DNA of 64,000 nucleotides from Streptomyces sp. NBC_01478 (GTDB taxonomy: Bacteria; Actinomycetota; Actinomycetes; Streptomycetales; Streptomycetaceae): positions 496,001-560,000 of the forward strand of contig NZ_CP109444.1 in the NCBI RefSeq assembly GCF_036227225.1. The letters are read 5' to 3'. Of this stretch, positions 1 to 8,794 are shown piece after piece (position 1 is the stretch's first letter; each line of letters begins with the position of its first letter). A program made the position numbers and the translations under genes. The notes under the pieces are model-generated. The model did no database searches. It was not told the origin of the DNA and saw only the letters and a list, made by a program, of their open reading frames with translations.

Positions 1-1
1 C

Positions 2-838
2 GGCGACATGCTGCGGGTGCCCGGCACGGACACCGACCTGCTGTCGCTGCGGGCGCGGGGAGCGGACGTACGGGTGGTCTACGCCCCGATGGACGCCGTA
101 CGCCTGGCCGCCGAACACCCGGACCGCGAGGTCGTGTTCCTCGCCGTCGGCTTCGAGACGACGGCTCCGGCCAACGCGATGGCGGTGCTGCACGCGGCCC
201 GTCTCGGGCTGGCCAATTTCTCGATGCTGGTCAGTCACGTCCTCGTGCCGCCCGCCATGACCGCGCTGCTCGACGACCCCGACTGCGAGGTGGAGGCCTT
301 CCTCGCCGCCGGGCACGTGTGCGCGGTGATGGGCTGGCACGAGTACGAGCCGATCGCCGCCCGGTACCACGTACCCATCGTGGTCACGGGGTTCGAGCCG
401 CTGGATCTGCTGGAGGGCATTCTCATGGCCGTACGGCAACTGGAGTCGGGCCGGTACGAGGTGGAGAACCAGTACGTGCGGGCCGTGCGGCGGGCAGGCA
501 ACACCGTGGCGCAGGACGCGGTCCGCCGGGTGTTCCGGGTGACCGACCGGGCCTGGCGCGGGATCGGCGAGCTGCCCGACAGCGGGCTCGAACTCGCCCC
601 GGATTACCAGGAGTTCGACGCCGCCCGGCGCTTCGACGTGGGTGGGCTGTGCCCGGTCGAGGACCCGGAGTGCATCGCGGGCTCGATCCTCACGGGGGCC
701 CGGCTGCCCACCGACTGCGCCGCGTACGGCACCCGTTGCACCCCCCGTCATCCCCTCGGCGCCCCGATGGTGTCGTCCGAGGGCACCTGCGCCGCCTTCC
801 ACGCGGCCGGACGCACTCCCACGAGGAGCACGGCATGA
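2..838 (+). CDS. hypD: HypD, hydrogenase maturation scaffold (5' end outside window)
   Basis: C-terminal part of HypD, which with HypC holds and reduces the Fe(CN)2CO unit before it is inserted into [NiFe]-hydrogenase. The reading frame is already open at the left edge, so the N-terminus is missing; about 278 residues remain against roughly 370-390 for the family. Seen directly: the GFETTAP motif, and a cysteine-rich C-terminal third ([24 protein letters not shown]) expected to include the ligands of the HypD iron-sulfur cluster. The stop codon overlaps the hypE start (ATGA), so the two are translationally coupled. Cytoplasmic. The hydrogenase structural genes and hypABCF are not in view. Confidence 0.95.
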   Translation, partial: GDMLRVPGTDTDLLSLRARGADVRVVYAPMDAVRLAAEHPDREVVFLAVGFETTAPANAMAVLHAARLGLANFSMLVSHVLVPPAMTALLDDPDCEVEAFLAAGHVCAVMGWHEYEPIAARYHVPIVVTGFEPLDLLEGILMAVRQLESGRYEVENQYVRAVRRAGNTVAQDAVRRVFRVTDRAWRGIGELPDSGLELAPDYQEFDAARRFDVGGLCPVEDPECIAGSILTGARLPTDCAAYGTRCTPRHPLGAPMVSSEGTCAAFHAAGRTPTRSTA

Positions 839-1869
839 ACATCCAGTGCCCCACCCCCGCCCACGAGGAGGAGGTCGTCCTGTTGGGCCACGGCGCCGGC
901 GGACGGCTCACCGGGGAGCTGCTCGACCAACTGGTGCTGCCCGCCGTCGGCGGCGGCACCGGACCGCTGGAGGACGCGGCGCTGCTGCCCGGCCACCCCG
1001 GCCTGGTGATGAGCACGGACAGCTTCGTCGTCAGCCCGCTGTTCTTCCCCGGCGGGGACATCGGGTCCCTCGCCGTGCACGGCACGGTCAACGACCTGGC
1101 GATGCGGGGCGCGTGGCCGCTCGCGCTGTCGGTCTCGCTGATCGTCGAGGAGGGGCTGCCGCTGGCCGAACTCCGGGCCGTCATGGAGTCGTTGGGCAAG
1201 GCCGCCCAGGACGCGGGCGTGCCCGTGATCACCGGGGACACGAAGGTCGTGGGGCGGGGCGCGGCGGACCGGCTGTTCATCAACACCACCGGCGTGGGAC
1301 AGCGTCACGAACTGCTGGCCCCCTCCGCCGCATCGGCCCGCCCCGGGGACGCCGTACTGCTGTCGGGGCCGATCGGACTGCACGGCACGACCGTGCTCAG
1401 CACCCGGGAGAACCTCGGCTTCGAGGGCGACATCGCCTCCGACTCGCGGCCGTTGCACCGGCTGGTACGGGCCCTGGCGCCGCTCGGTGACGCCGTGCAC
1501 GTGCTGCGCGACCCGACCCGGGGCGGGCTCGCCGCCGCGCTCAACGAGATCGCCCGCGACTCGTCCGCCGCCGTGGAGATCGAGGAGAGCGCGGTTCCCG
1601 TGCCCGAGGCGGTCGCCTCGGCCTGCGACCTGCTCGGCCTGGACCCGCTGGTCGTCGCCAACGAGGGCTGTCTGGTCGCCTTCGTCGACGCCGACGCGGC
1701 CGAGGACGCGCTGACCGCGATGCGGTCGCTTCCCGAGGGGGCGCAGGCGGTGCGGATCGGCGAGGTGCTGCGGGAGGGGCAGCGGGAGCGGGTGACCCTG
1801 CGGACGCTGGTCGGTGCCCGGCGCATCGTGGAGATGCCGCTCGGCGAACAACTCCCGCGCATCTGCTGA
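835..1869 (+). CDS. hypE: HypE, hydrogenase expression/formation protein
   Basis: 344 residues, AIR-synthase-like fold. HypE takes a carbamoyl group from HypF on its C-terminal cysteine and dehydrates it to the thiocyanate that supplies the cyanide ligands of [NiFe]-hydrogenase. Evidence: N-terminal [13 protein letters not shown], the [18 protein letters not shown] metal/ATP segment, the [15 protein letters not shown] motif, and the invariant C-terminal PRIC ending in the acceptor cysteine (Cys344). Start ATG at 835 overlaps the hypD stop by four bases. It is complete and of normal length. It is the last gene of the hyp run in this window; the next gene is on the opposite strand. Confidence 0.96.
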   Translation: MNIQCPTPAHEEEVVLLGHGAGGRLTGELLDQLVLPAVGGGTGPLEDAALLPGHPGLVMSTDSFVVSPLFFPGGDIGSLAVHGTVNDLAMRGAWPLALSVSLIVEEGLPLAELRAVMESLGKAAQDAGVPVITGDTKVVGRGAADRLFINTTGVGQRHELLAPSAASARPGDAVLLSGPIGLHGTTVLSTRENLGFEGDIASDSRPLHRLVRALAPLGDAVHVLRDPTRGGLAAALNEIARDSSAAVEIEESAVPVPEAVASACDLLGLDPLVVANEGCLVAFVDADAAEDALTAMRSLPEGAQAVRIGEVLREGQRERVTLRTLVGARRIVEMPLGEQLPRIC

Positions 1870-1887
1870 GTGTTGCCCGCGGGCTCG

Positions 1888-2484
1888 TCAGCCGGTCCTG
1901 TGACCCCACCGCGGACCGACCCGCGCCCATTCGGCGTCCCACTGCTCCAAACGCCGCCGTTCCAGCCACCCGGACACGCCCCGGCCCACGAGGAGCACCG
2001 TCCCGCCGGCGCCCACGGCGGTCCATGCGGCCAGCACCAGACCCTCCAGCCGTGCCTGTGCGGCGGTCACGGGGGTGGGCACGAGACGGCCCCGGGCGTC
2101 CAGCCACACGTGGGTGGTGGACCCGGCCTTGCTGCTGGAGTCCACGTGGGCCAGACCCGTGCGGCTCGTGCCGTCCGCCGCGATCCAGCGCACGGTGGCC
2201 CGGTAGCTGTCGCTGCCGTCACTCGTACCCACGGTGCGCCGGGCGTCCTCGACGAGCATGGCCGACACCGGGTGCCGCTCGGCCCGCAGGGCGTCGACGT
2301 GGCGCTCGACGGCGAGGGCCGTCCATGCGCCCGCACCGACCGCCGCCACGACCGCGAGAGCCCAGGCCGCGATCAGCAGCCAGGCCTCGACGAGGTAACT
2401 GCGGCGCCTGAGCGGGTTGGGCCGAAGCCGCCACCAGCGCACCTCGGCCGGCCTTCCGCGCCTGCTGGGGGTCATGGTCCTCAC
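1888..2484 (-). CDS. Rv1733c-family membrane protein, copy 1
   Basis: 198 residues, two predicted membrane helices (about residues 34-58 and 147-168) flanking an extracytoplasmic domain of roughly 90 residues. A basic N-terminus (RPNPLRRRSYLVEAW) and a C-terminal RRRLEQWDAEWARVGPRW complete the layout seen in Rv1733c, a DevR-regulated protein of mycobacteria of unknown function. Its start overlaps the stop of the upstream nitroreductase by four bases, so the two form an operon. Two paralogues lie at 17446 and 55323. Function unknown; the assignment rests on architecture and the conserved end motifs. Confidence 0.85.
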   Translation of the reverse strand: MRTMTPSRRGRPAEVRWWRLRPNPLRRRSYLVEAWLLIAAWALAVVAAVGAGAWTALAVERHVDALRAERHPVSAMLVEDARRTVGTSDGSDSYRATVRWIAADGTSRTGLAHVDSSSKAGSTTHVWLDARGRLVPTPVTAAQARLEGLVLAAWTAVGAGGTVLLVGRGVSGWLERRRLEQWDAEWARVGPRWGHRTG

Positions 2485-3467
2485 CTGACCGACAAGTCAC
2501 TGTGGAGCAGTGTCTCGGCGGGCCCGCGCCGTGGGGTGGCCCAGGTCTGGTTCGTGTGGCCGAGGCGCAGAACCATCTGCGGGAACCGGCCGAAGGCGAC
2601 GCCCGTACGAACCTCCGCGCGCACGGCAGGCACTTCGAGGGGCTGGGTGTGGAAGGCCGCCCGGACCCCGTGGGCCGCCGCGTACAGCAGCACGCGCTGC
2701 AGCGCCTGACCCGCGCGCAGCCAGTCCGCGCGGGTGTCGTAGGGGGTGGTCAGCACGACGACCGTGCCCGTGCGCGACACCCATTTCTGGGGCGGGACGG
2801 AGAACTGCCGGAGGAGGCCCAGGTAGTCACGGGCGGCCAGCAGGACGCAGTCCGGGTGGTACAGGCACGCCTCGGCCGGGACTCCGGCCGGACCGACGCA
2901 CCTCGTGATCTCGGCGGTGTGCCCGTGGTCGGCGCGGTGCACGTTCTCGGCGGTGCGCACCAGATCCGCGAGCTGGTCCAGTTGTTCCGGGTCGTCGACC
3001 ACCTGGAGGTCGGCGCCCTCGGCCCGTGCGTGTTCCAGCAGGTCGTCGAGCAACTCCTCGGGGACCCGCTCGGCCCCGAACGGCCCGCGGTGCGTGTGCC
3101 GATGGGCCATCGCACCCGCCATCAGCGCCTCGTCGTAGGTCGCCGGGGCGTGGGCGGCGAAGGCCACACGGGCCAGGTAGGCCGGGTTCCCGGTCTCCGG
3201 CAGCAGGTCGACGGCGGGCCGGAAGCCGAGGTTGCGCACGGCGATCCGCGCGTTGAACAGGGCGGCCCCGCAGGCGATCACCGTCTCCCGGCCGCCCGGG
3301 TCGGTCAGGACCATGCACCGCCCGCGGTCCGCGTGGATCTCGAAGCCGTGGTCGTGGCCCTCCTCGACGAAGAACCACGGCTGGCTGTTGTGCGGCGAGG
3401 GCGCGAGGGATGCCGCGTGGGCCAAATGCAGGGCCGCGCGACCGTGTTGTTCGTAGGCCAGAGACAT
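2481..3467 (-). CDS. Acg-family FMN-binding nitroreductase, copy 1
   Basis: 328 residues. Nitroreductase-like flavoprotein of the Acg (Rv2032) group, members of the DevR regulon in mycobacteria; a proposed role is FMN binding or storage rather than catalysis. Seen: N-terminal SLAPSPHNSQPWFF, the central RHTHRGPFG segment, C-terminal VLLYAAAHGVRAAFHTQPLE and the terminal MVLRLGHTNQTW. A strong start context (GGGGTCACC then ATG) precedes it. Leader of a two-gene operon with the Rv1733c-like gene. Only a weak DevR-like palindrome (two mismatches) is seen at 3505-3518. A paralogue lies at 19085. Confidence 0.88.
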   Translation of the reverse strand: MSLAYEQHGRAALHLAHAASLAPSPHNSQPWFFVEEGHDHGFEIHADRGRCMVLTDPGGRETVIACGAALFNARIAVRNLGFRPAVDLLPETGNPAYLARVAFAAHAPATYDEALMAGAMAHRHTHRGPFGAERVPEELLDDLLEHARAEGADLQVVDDPEQLDQLADLVRTAENVHRADHGHTAEITRCVGPAGVPAEACLYHPDCVLLAARDYLGLLRQFSVPPQKWVSRTGTVVVLTTPYDTRADWLRAGQALQRVLLYAAAHGVRAAFHTQPLEVPAVRAEVRTGVAFGRFPQMVLRLGHTNQTWATPRRGPAETLLHSDLSVR

Positions 3468-3611
3468 GGTGACCCCTTCGTCGACCGTTCCCTTTCAGGG
3501 TCCTCGCCCAGTGGCCCCTGCGCATGAGCCTTCCGGCCCTGGAGACGAGCCGTGCGGCACTGGTGACCGTCCACCGGGAGGAGTTCGCTGGAAGTGTCGG
3601 AGGAGAATGCC

Positions 3612-4601
3612 ATGAACAGCACATCATCACTCGCATCCCGCAGGCACCGGCGCCGTTCCACCGTGCTCACCGCGGCCGTGACGCTGCCTCTGCTCGCGGT
3701 CACCGCGTGCGGTACGACCACAGGTACGGCAGGACAGGGCGGCACCGCCCCGACCTCGCCTCCCACAACCGGCACGGCCACGTCGGGCGGCACCTCGGGC
3801 ACGCCCGCCCCGTCCAGGACGACGGCCCCGCAGACGACGGCGGCCCCCGCCACCGGCAACTCCGGTGGCACCAGCGGTACTTCGGCGACCCGTGTGCGTA
3901 CAGGGGTGTACTTCCTGCACGGGGAGAAGGTCTCCCCCGCCCCACGCACCGTGACCGCACCGGCGACCGCCACCGCCGCCGTACGGGCCCTGCTGGCCGG
4001 CCCCGACCGCTACGAGCGAGCCCACGGCCGTACCACCGCCGTCCCGTCCGGAACGCGGCTGCGCTCCCTCGTCGTCCGCCACCACGTGGCCACGGTCGAC
4101 CTCTCCGGCCGCTACGACGACGGGGGCGGCAGCCTCTCGATGCGGGAGCGGCTCGCCCAGGTCGTGTTCACGGTGACCCGCTTCCCGACCGTCCACAAGG
4201 TCGCGTTCGAGGTCGACGGCAAGGCGGTCACGTCCTTCGGCGGCGAGGGCATCGTCCTGAACGGACCGGTCGGCCGGGCCGACTTCGAGGACCGGGCGCC
4301 CGCCGTGCTGGTGGAGTCGCCGATGATCGGTGACACCGCGCGCACCCCGCTGAGGGTGTGGGGCAGCGCCAACACGTTCGAGGCGCAGTTCCGGCTGAAG
4401 GTCACGGACACCACCGGGCGCACCGCCGCCGATGTCATGGTCAAGGCCACGTCCGGCACCGGCACGCGCGGCACCTTCGACGTGACGTTCCCCTACAAGG
4501 CGGCCCGCACCGGCCCCGGTCTGCTCACCGCGTACTTCCTGTCGGCCAAGGACGGCAGGCCGGTGACCGTCGACACCGTGCCGCTGACCGTGAACCGGTG
4601 A
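3612..4601 (+). CDS. GerMN/Gmad2-domain lipoprotein
   Basis: 329 residues. Predicted secreted lipoprotein: basic N-terminus, hydrophobic stretch and lipobox LAVTAC with the modified cysteine at residue 33. A Thr/Ser/Gly-rich linker follows to about residue 90, then a GerMN domain (about 105-215; VRALLAGPDRYERA, VDLSGRYDDGGGSLSMRERL) and a C-terminal Gmad2 Ig-like domain (about 235-325). ATG 3612 is preferred over GTG 3594 because GGAGGAG sits six bases upstream of 3612. It probably acts in the cell envelope; the precise role is unknown. A long hairpin directly follows. Confidence 0.87.
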   Translation: MNSTSSLASRRHRRRSTVLTAAVTLPLLAVTACGTTTGTAGQGGTAPTSPPTTGTATSGGTSGTPAPSRTTAPQTTAAPATGNSGGTSGTSATRVRTGVYFLHGEKVSPAPRTVTAPATATAAVRALLAGPDRYERAHGRTTAVPSGTRLRSLVVRHHVATVDLSGRYDDGGGSLSMRERLAQVVFTVTRFPTVHKVAFEVDGKAVTSFGGEGIVLNGPVGRADFEDRAPAVLVESPMIGDTARTPLRVWGSANTFEAQFRLKVTDTTGRTAADVMVKATSGTGTRGTFDVTFPYKAARTGPGLLTAYFLSAKDGRPVTVDTVPLTVNR

Positions 4602-4607
4602 CACCGG

Positions 4608-4668
4608 CCCGCGGTACGGAAGGGCCCCGGCGCATCGCTTCCGCGCCGGGGCCCTTCCGTACCGCGGG
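4608..4668. terminator. 26-bp perfect inverted repeat between convergent genes
   Basis: Arms 4608-4633 and 4643-4668 are perfect reverse complements with a 9-base loop. It lies between the stops of the plus-strand lipoprotein gene and the minus-strand flavodoxin gene, so it can serve both strands. Confidence 0.85.
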
Positions 4669-4678
4669 GTACGGCGGT

Positions 4679-5188
4679 TCAGTCCCTGTCCTCCTCGTTC
4701 AGCAGCTCGTCGGCGATCCGCGCGGCCCATTCCTCGATCTCGGTGAAGTTCCGGAAGTCTCCGCCCTTCCCGTTGCGCACGATCGACTGGGCGATGCGCC
4801 CCTTGGCACCCTCCTCAAGACAGCCGCCGAAGGTGACATGGCCCCTGGCCTCGAGCCGGGCCATGGCACGCCGTACGCCACGCACGGGCGGGATGTCCCG
4901 CTCGGAGGCCGAGGCGTCCAGCGGACCGCTGCTGAACAACCACAGCGGGCGCTCGGCCAGTTGACGGCCGTGCCGGCTCAGGAACCGGCGGGCGTCGCGG
5001 TGCCAGCGGCCGGCGTACAGCCCGCTGCCGAGCACCACGGCGCCGTACGGGCGCACGTCCAGGACGGACCTGGCGGGCAGCAGGTCGGCGGTGAGGCCGG
5101 CCTTGCGCAGGACATCGGCCACAGCCTCGGCGATCTGCGCGGTCGATCCGTTCGTCGTCCCGTAGGCGACCAGCACGCTGGTGGGCAT
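4679..5188 (-). CDS. Flavodoxin-domain protein
   Basis: 169 residues. Flavodoxin fold close to the HemG/menaquinone-dependent protoporphyrinogen oxidase type: N-terminal VLVAYGTTNGSTAQIAEAV is the FMN phosphate loop, and AVVLGSGLYAGRWHRDARRF plus LWLFSSGP are the second and third flavin-contacting strands. Cytoplasmic electron carrier or oxidoreductase; substrate unknown. Third gene of a Pat-CBS-flavodoxin operon (21-bp gap to the CBS gene), so expression is probably driven by the palindrome at 8731. No haem-biosynthesis genes are nearby, which argues against a dedicated protoporphyrinogen role. Confidence 0.85.
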   Translation of the reverse strand: MPTSVLVAYGTTNGSTAQIAEAVADVLRKAGLTADLLPARSVLDVRPYGAVVLGSGLYAGRWHRDARRFLSRHGRQLAERPLWLFSSGPLDASASERDIPPVRGVRRAMARLEARGHVTFGGCLEEGAKGRIAQSIVRNGKGGDFRNFTEIEEWAARIADELLNEEDRD

Positions 5189-5209
5189 GGCGGTTCGCCT
5201 CCTCTCAGT

Positions 5210-5941
5210 TCACAGGTGGCGCACCCAGGTCTCGGTGACACCGCGGTAGGTCTGTTCCTCGGGCTGGATGTGCGAGTCGTCCCGCCGGTAGGAGAGCTGG
5301 TCGACGACTGCCACGACACCGTCGATCTGGCGGGTCATGGAGACGGCGATCTCCGTCTCGCTCTTGCGCTCCATCTGGCCGGAGAGCGTGACGACGCCCT
5401 CCACCACGGAGACGTCGATGATGCTCGGCGCCAGCCACAGGGCACGGACCAGCACCTCGGCGACGACCTCGTCACGGATGTCGGCGTCGGGCCGCAGGAA
5501 AACCTGGAGCACGTCGCGGCGGGTGACGATACCGACGAGCCGGTCCTCCTCGTCGAGGACGGGCAGCCGCTCCACGCGATGCTGCGCCATGGTCCGGGCG
5601 GCCTCGACGATGGTGTCCTCGGCGTGCACGGTGACGGGCGGCGCGGTCATCAGGCGGCCGGCGGTGCGGGCCGTGGCCTTCGCGGCCCGCCGCTTGCCGC
5701 TGCGCGTCAGGTCGGCGAACCGGAACCGCTTCTTCGGCTCGTACGGGTCGGGTGTCTCGGCCTGGTGGGCCATCAGGTCCGTCTCGGAGACGACTCCGAC
5801 GACCTTCTCGTCCTCGTCGACCACGGGCAGGCCGCTGATGCGGTGTTCGCCGAGCAGGCGTGCCACCTCCTTGAACGGTGTTCCGTAGGTGGCGCGGACG
5901 ACCTCCGTGGTCATCACGGAGCCGACCTTGTTGTGCTTCAT
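5210..5941 (-). CDS. CBS-CBS-BON protein, copy 1
   Basis: 243 residues. Two CBS motifs (about 1-60 and 95-150; VGSVMTTEVVRA, RLMTAPPVTVHAEDT, GIVTRRDVLQVFLRPD) that bind adenine nucleotides in other family members, followed by a BON domain (about 155-215; ISVVEGVVTLSGQM). A basic linker (KRRAAKATARTAGR) separates the CBS motifs and a short extra tail ends in VRHL. Likely an energy-charge sensor with an unknown partner. Sits 12 bp after Pat. It is the longest of four paralogues in the window (others at 16721, 31626, 48080). Confidence 0.9.
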   Translation of the reverse strand: MKHNKVGSVMTTEVVRATYGTPFKEVARLLGEHRISGLPVVDEDEKVVGVVSETDLMAHQAETPDPYEPKKRFRFADLTRSGKRRAAKATARTAGRLMTAPPVTVHAEDTIVEAARTMAQHRVERLPVLDEEDRLVGIVTRRDVLQVFLRPDADIRDEVVAEVLVRALWLAPSIIDVSVVEGVVTLSGQMERKSETEIAVSMTRQIDGVVAVVDQLSYRRDDSHIQPEEQTYRGVTETWVRHL

Positions 5942-5953
5942 GGTGTTCCCTCC

Positions 5954-8644
5954 TCAGCGAAGTCGGCGCAGATACGGGTCCTGCGCCCCGCGGGGCAGCA
6001 GGCGGACGCGGGCATCGAGGACGGAGACTCCGTCCGGTGCCGCGAGTACGGGGTTGAAGTCGGCCTCGGCCAGTTGCGGCAGCTCGCTCGCCATGCGGGA
6101 CAGTCGCAGCAGCAGTTGTTCGAGGCCTTCGAGGTCGACGGGCCGGCTGCCGTGCGCGCCGAACAGGAGCGGGGCGCAGCGCGGGGCCGTGATCAGGTCG
6201 TGCACGTCGTGGTCGGTGAGCGGGGCCAGCCGGGCCGCGTGGTCGGCGAGGATCTCGGTCGCGGTACCGCCGAGCCCGAAGAGGACGAGCGGTCCGAAGA
6301 CCTGGTCCTGGACGACGCCGGCGAACAGCTCGGTGCCGCGTTCGGCGAGCGGCTGCACGACCACACCCGTCAGCAGTCCGGCGAACCGTGTCTCCAAGTC
6401 CCGGAAGGCGGCCCGCACTTGGGAGTCGCCACGCAGATCGAGGTGGACGGCGTGCTGTTCACTCTTGTGCAGCAGGCCCGGCCAGTGGCCCTTCATGACC
6501 ACCCGGCCGTCGGCGCCGCGCAGCCGGTCGGCGGCGAGGACGGCGTCGTCCTCGGTGTCGGCCCAGGCCCAGGCGAGCTGGGGAATGCCGTAGCAGCCGA
6601 GGAGTTCGGCGCACTCGCGCGGGCCGAGCCAGCCGCCTTCCGGGTTCGCGTCGAGGTAGGTCTCGACGACGGTGTGGGCGCGCGCGGTCTCGACTCCGTC
6701 GAGGTCGGGGATCGTCCCGGCGGGCCGGGCGAGCCAGGCCGCACGGTGGGCGGCGTGCGCCAACGCCCGCGCCGCCGCCTGAGGTTCGGCGTAGGCGGGG
6801 ACGGTACGCAGGTCGGTGGTGGGCAACAGCTCGACGGGCAGGGCCTGTTCGAGCCGTATCACGGCAACCGGCTTGGGCCTGTGGCTCGTTGCCTGGGTCA
6901 ACGCGCGGACGAGGTCGTCGCCGGTCGCCTCGGCGACCGCGGTGGGGACCAGGGCCACGAGGACGGCGTCGACGCCGGCGTGCCGCATGATGCGGTCCAC
7001 GCAGTCCTTGAGCTGCTCCTCCGAGACGGCCGCGGTGGCGTCGACGGGGTTGCCGATCGCGGCGCCCTCGGGCAGTACGGCGAGCAGGTCGTCGACGAGT
7101 TCGGGGGTGGGTGTCGGCAGGGTGAGCCCGGCCTCGGCGCAGGCGTCGGCCGCGAGGACACCCGCTCCCCCGGCGTTGGTGACGATCAGGACGCGGGATC
7201 CGGTCGGCAGCGGCTGGGAGTGCAACAGGGCGGCGGCTTCCAGGAGTTCGCCGACGGAGCGGGTCGCGGTGATGCCGGCCTGGGTGAACAGCGCCCCGCG
7301 CGTCATGGTGCGAGTGGCGGCTGCCGCGGTGTGCGAGGCAGCGGCGCGGCGGCCGGCGTCGGTGCGGCCCGCGTCGACGGTCAGGACCGGCATCCGGCGG
7401 GTCACGCGGCGCGCGGTGCGGGAGAACGCCCGCGGGTTGCCGAAGGACTCCAGGTGCAGCAGGGCGAGGTCGGTGGTGCCGTCGCTCTCCCACCACTGGA
7501 GCATGTCGTTGCCGCTGACGTCGAACTTGTCACCCAGGGACGCGAAGGTCGAGACGCCGATACCGAGCCGGGACAGCCCGTCGAGCAGGGCGATGCCGAC
7601 GCCGCCGGACTGCACGGCGATGCCCGCGGTGCCGGGGTTCGGGTGGTTGGCGGCGAAGGTGGCGTCGAGGTTCAGTTCCGGGTCGGTGTTGGAGACACCG
7701 AGGCAGTTGGGGCCCACCAGCCGCATGCCGTACGTCCGGCAGGCCGCCGTGAGCGCCTTGGCCTGGGCCGGGTCGAGTCCCGCGGTGACGACGAGAAGAG
7801 CGCGTGCACCCGCTTTGCCGCACTCCTCGGCGGTGGCCGGGACGGCTGCGGCGGGTACGGCGACGACCACGAGGTCGGGCGTCCTGGGCAGGGCGCTCAC
7901 GGACGGGTAGCTCGGAACGCCGAGGATCGAGGTGGCGGCGGGGTTCACTGCGAAGAGGCGACGGGTGAAGCCGCCGGCCTTCAGGTGGTGCAGGACCGCC
8001 CGGCCCACGGAACCGGCCTTGCGCCCGGCACCGACGACGGCGACCGCGTCCGGGCGCAGCAGCGGTTCGAGGCTGGCGACGTCGGCGGCGCGGCCACGTG
8101 CCTCGGTGGCCGACAGGTAGTTCTCGTCCTCGTCGAGTTCGATGGTGCAGCGCATCTCGGGGCCCTCGAAGCGGCGGGCGGTGCGCAGGCCGAGGTCGGC
8201 GAAGAGCCGCAGGATCTCGCGGTTCTCGCTGAGCGCGTCGGCCGTGAAGGTGGTGATGCCCTCGGCACGGGCGGCGGAGACCAGGTGCTCGACGAGGAGA
8301 GTTCCGACGCCGCGGTGATGCAGTCCGTCGGCGACCGCGATGGAGATGTCGGCCGCTGTGCCGGTGCCACCGGTGTCGTACTCGGCGAGTCCGATCACCT
8401 GGCCCTTGGCCTCGGCCAGCAGGGCCCGGTATCCGGGGTGCGGCCGGCAGGCCCGGTCGGCCGCCATCTCGGCGGACCGGCGGCTCACTCCGAAGAACCG
8501 CAGCCGCAGGTTCTCCGGGGACATCTCCTCGTAGAGCCCCTGCAGTTGGTCGTGGTCGCCCGCCACCACGGGACGGATGCACACGGTGGTGCCGTCCGCG
8601 AGCAGGGCGTGGACTGTCGGTCGGTTGAGCACGTCGTCCGTCAT
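5954..8644 (-). CDS. Pat-type protein acetyltransferase: GNAT plus NDP-forming acyl-CoA synthetase-like domains
   Basis: 896 residues. N-terminal GNAT domain (about 15-185; HRGVGTLLVEHLVSAARAEG is the acetyl-CoA loop), then a CoA-binding Rossmann domain (about 200-310), succinyl-CoA-ligase-like flavodoxin domains (about 340-620, SGGVGIALLDGL, TNAGGAGVLAAD) and a C-terminal ATP-grasp domain (about 665-885). This is the Streptomyces order, the reverse of Salmonella Pat. Such enzymes acetylate lysines of acyl-CoA synthetases and other metabolic enzymes. ATG 8644 is chosen because GGAGGAG lies seven bases upstream. First gene of the operon with CBS and flavodoxin genes; a perfect DevR-like box lies 87 bp upstream. 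Confidence 0.93.
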   Translation of the reverse strand: MTDDVLNRPTVHALLADGTTVCIRPVVAGDHDQLQGLYEEMSPENLRLRFFGVSRRSAEMAADRACRPHPGYRALLAEAKGQVIGLAEYDTGGTGTAADISIAVADGLHHRGVGTLLVEHLVSAARAEGITTFTADALSENREILRLFADLGLRTARRFEGPEMRCTIELDEDENYLSATEARGRAADVASLEPLLRPDAVAVVGAGRKAGSVGRAVLHHLKAGGFTRRLFAVNPAATSILGVPSYPSVSALPRTPDLVVVAVPAAAVPATAEECGKAGARALLVVTAGLDPAQAKALTAACRTYGMRLVGPNCLGVSNTDPELNLDATFAANHPNPGTAGIAVQSGGVGIALLDGLSRLGIGVSTFASLGDKFDVSGNDMLQWWESDGTTDLALLHLESFGNPRAFSRTARRVTRRMPVLTVDAGRTDAGRRAAASHTAAAATRTMTRGALFTQAGITATRSVGELLEAAALLHSQPLPTGSRVLIVTNAGGAGVLAADACAEAGLTLPTPTPELVDDLLAVLPEGAAIGNPVDATAAVSEEQLKDCVDRIMRHAGVDAVLVALVPTAVAEATGDDLVRALTQATSHRPKPVAVIRLEQALPVELLPTTDLRTVPAYAEPQAAARALAHAAHRAAWLARPAGTIPDLDGVETARAHTVVETYLDANPEGGWLGPRECAELLGCYGIPQLAWAWADTEDDAVLAADRLRGADGRVVMKGHWPGLLHKSEQHAVHLDLRGDSQVRAAFRDLETRFAGLLTGVVVQPLAERGTELFAGVVQDQVFGPLVLFGLGGTATEILADHAARLAPLTDHDVHDLITAPRCAPLLFGAHGSRPVDLEGLEQLLLRLSRMASELPQLAEADFNPVLAAPDGVSVLDARVRLLPRGAQDPYLRRLR

Positions 8645-8730
8645 CACGAATCTCCTCCGGAATTCTTCGGCACTTCGAGCGTCCCGCGGAACGGAGAGAG
8701 GCCCCATGGGCTGCCTGGGGGCGGACCATG

Positions 8731-8744
8731 GGGCCTTTCGGCCC
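8731..8744. promoter_or_regulatory. DevR-like box upstream of the Pat operon
   Basis: GGGCCTTTCGGCCC, a perfect match to GGGCC-N4-GGCCC, 87-100 bp upstream of the Pat start codon in the gap after the GAPDH gene. Confidence 0.6.
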
Positions 8745-8794
8745 TCAGGAACCCGCCACACAGGCCTACCGCACGGGGCCTCTCGCGGTCGTGC

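Noticed and set aside
3505..3518. CGCCCAGTGGCCCC as a box for the Acg/Rv1733c operon
   Set aside because: Two mismatches in the left half and no partner at 20-22 bp; kept only as a weak possibility in the gene entry.
4679..5188. Flavodoxin-domain protein as protoporphyrinogen oxidase HemG
   Set aside because: No haem genes nearby and actinobacteria normally use other enzymes for that step; sequence alone does not support the specific activity.
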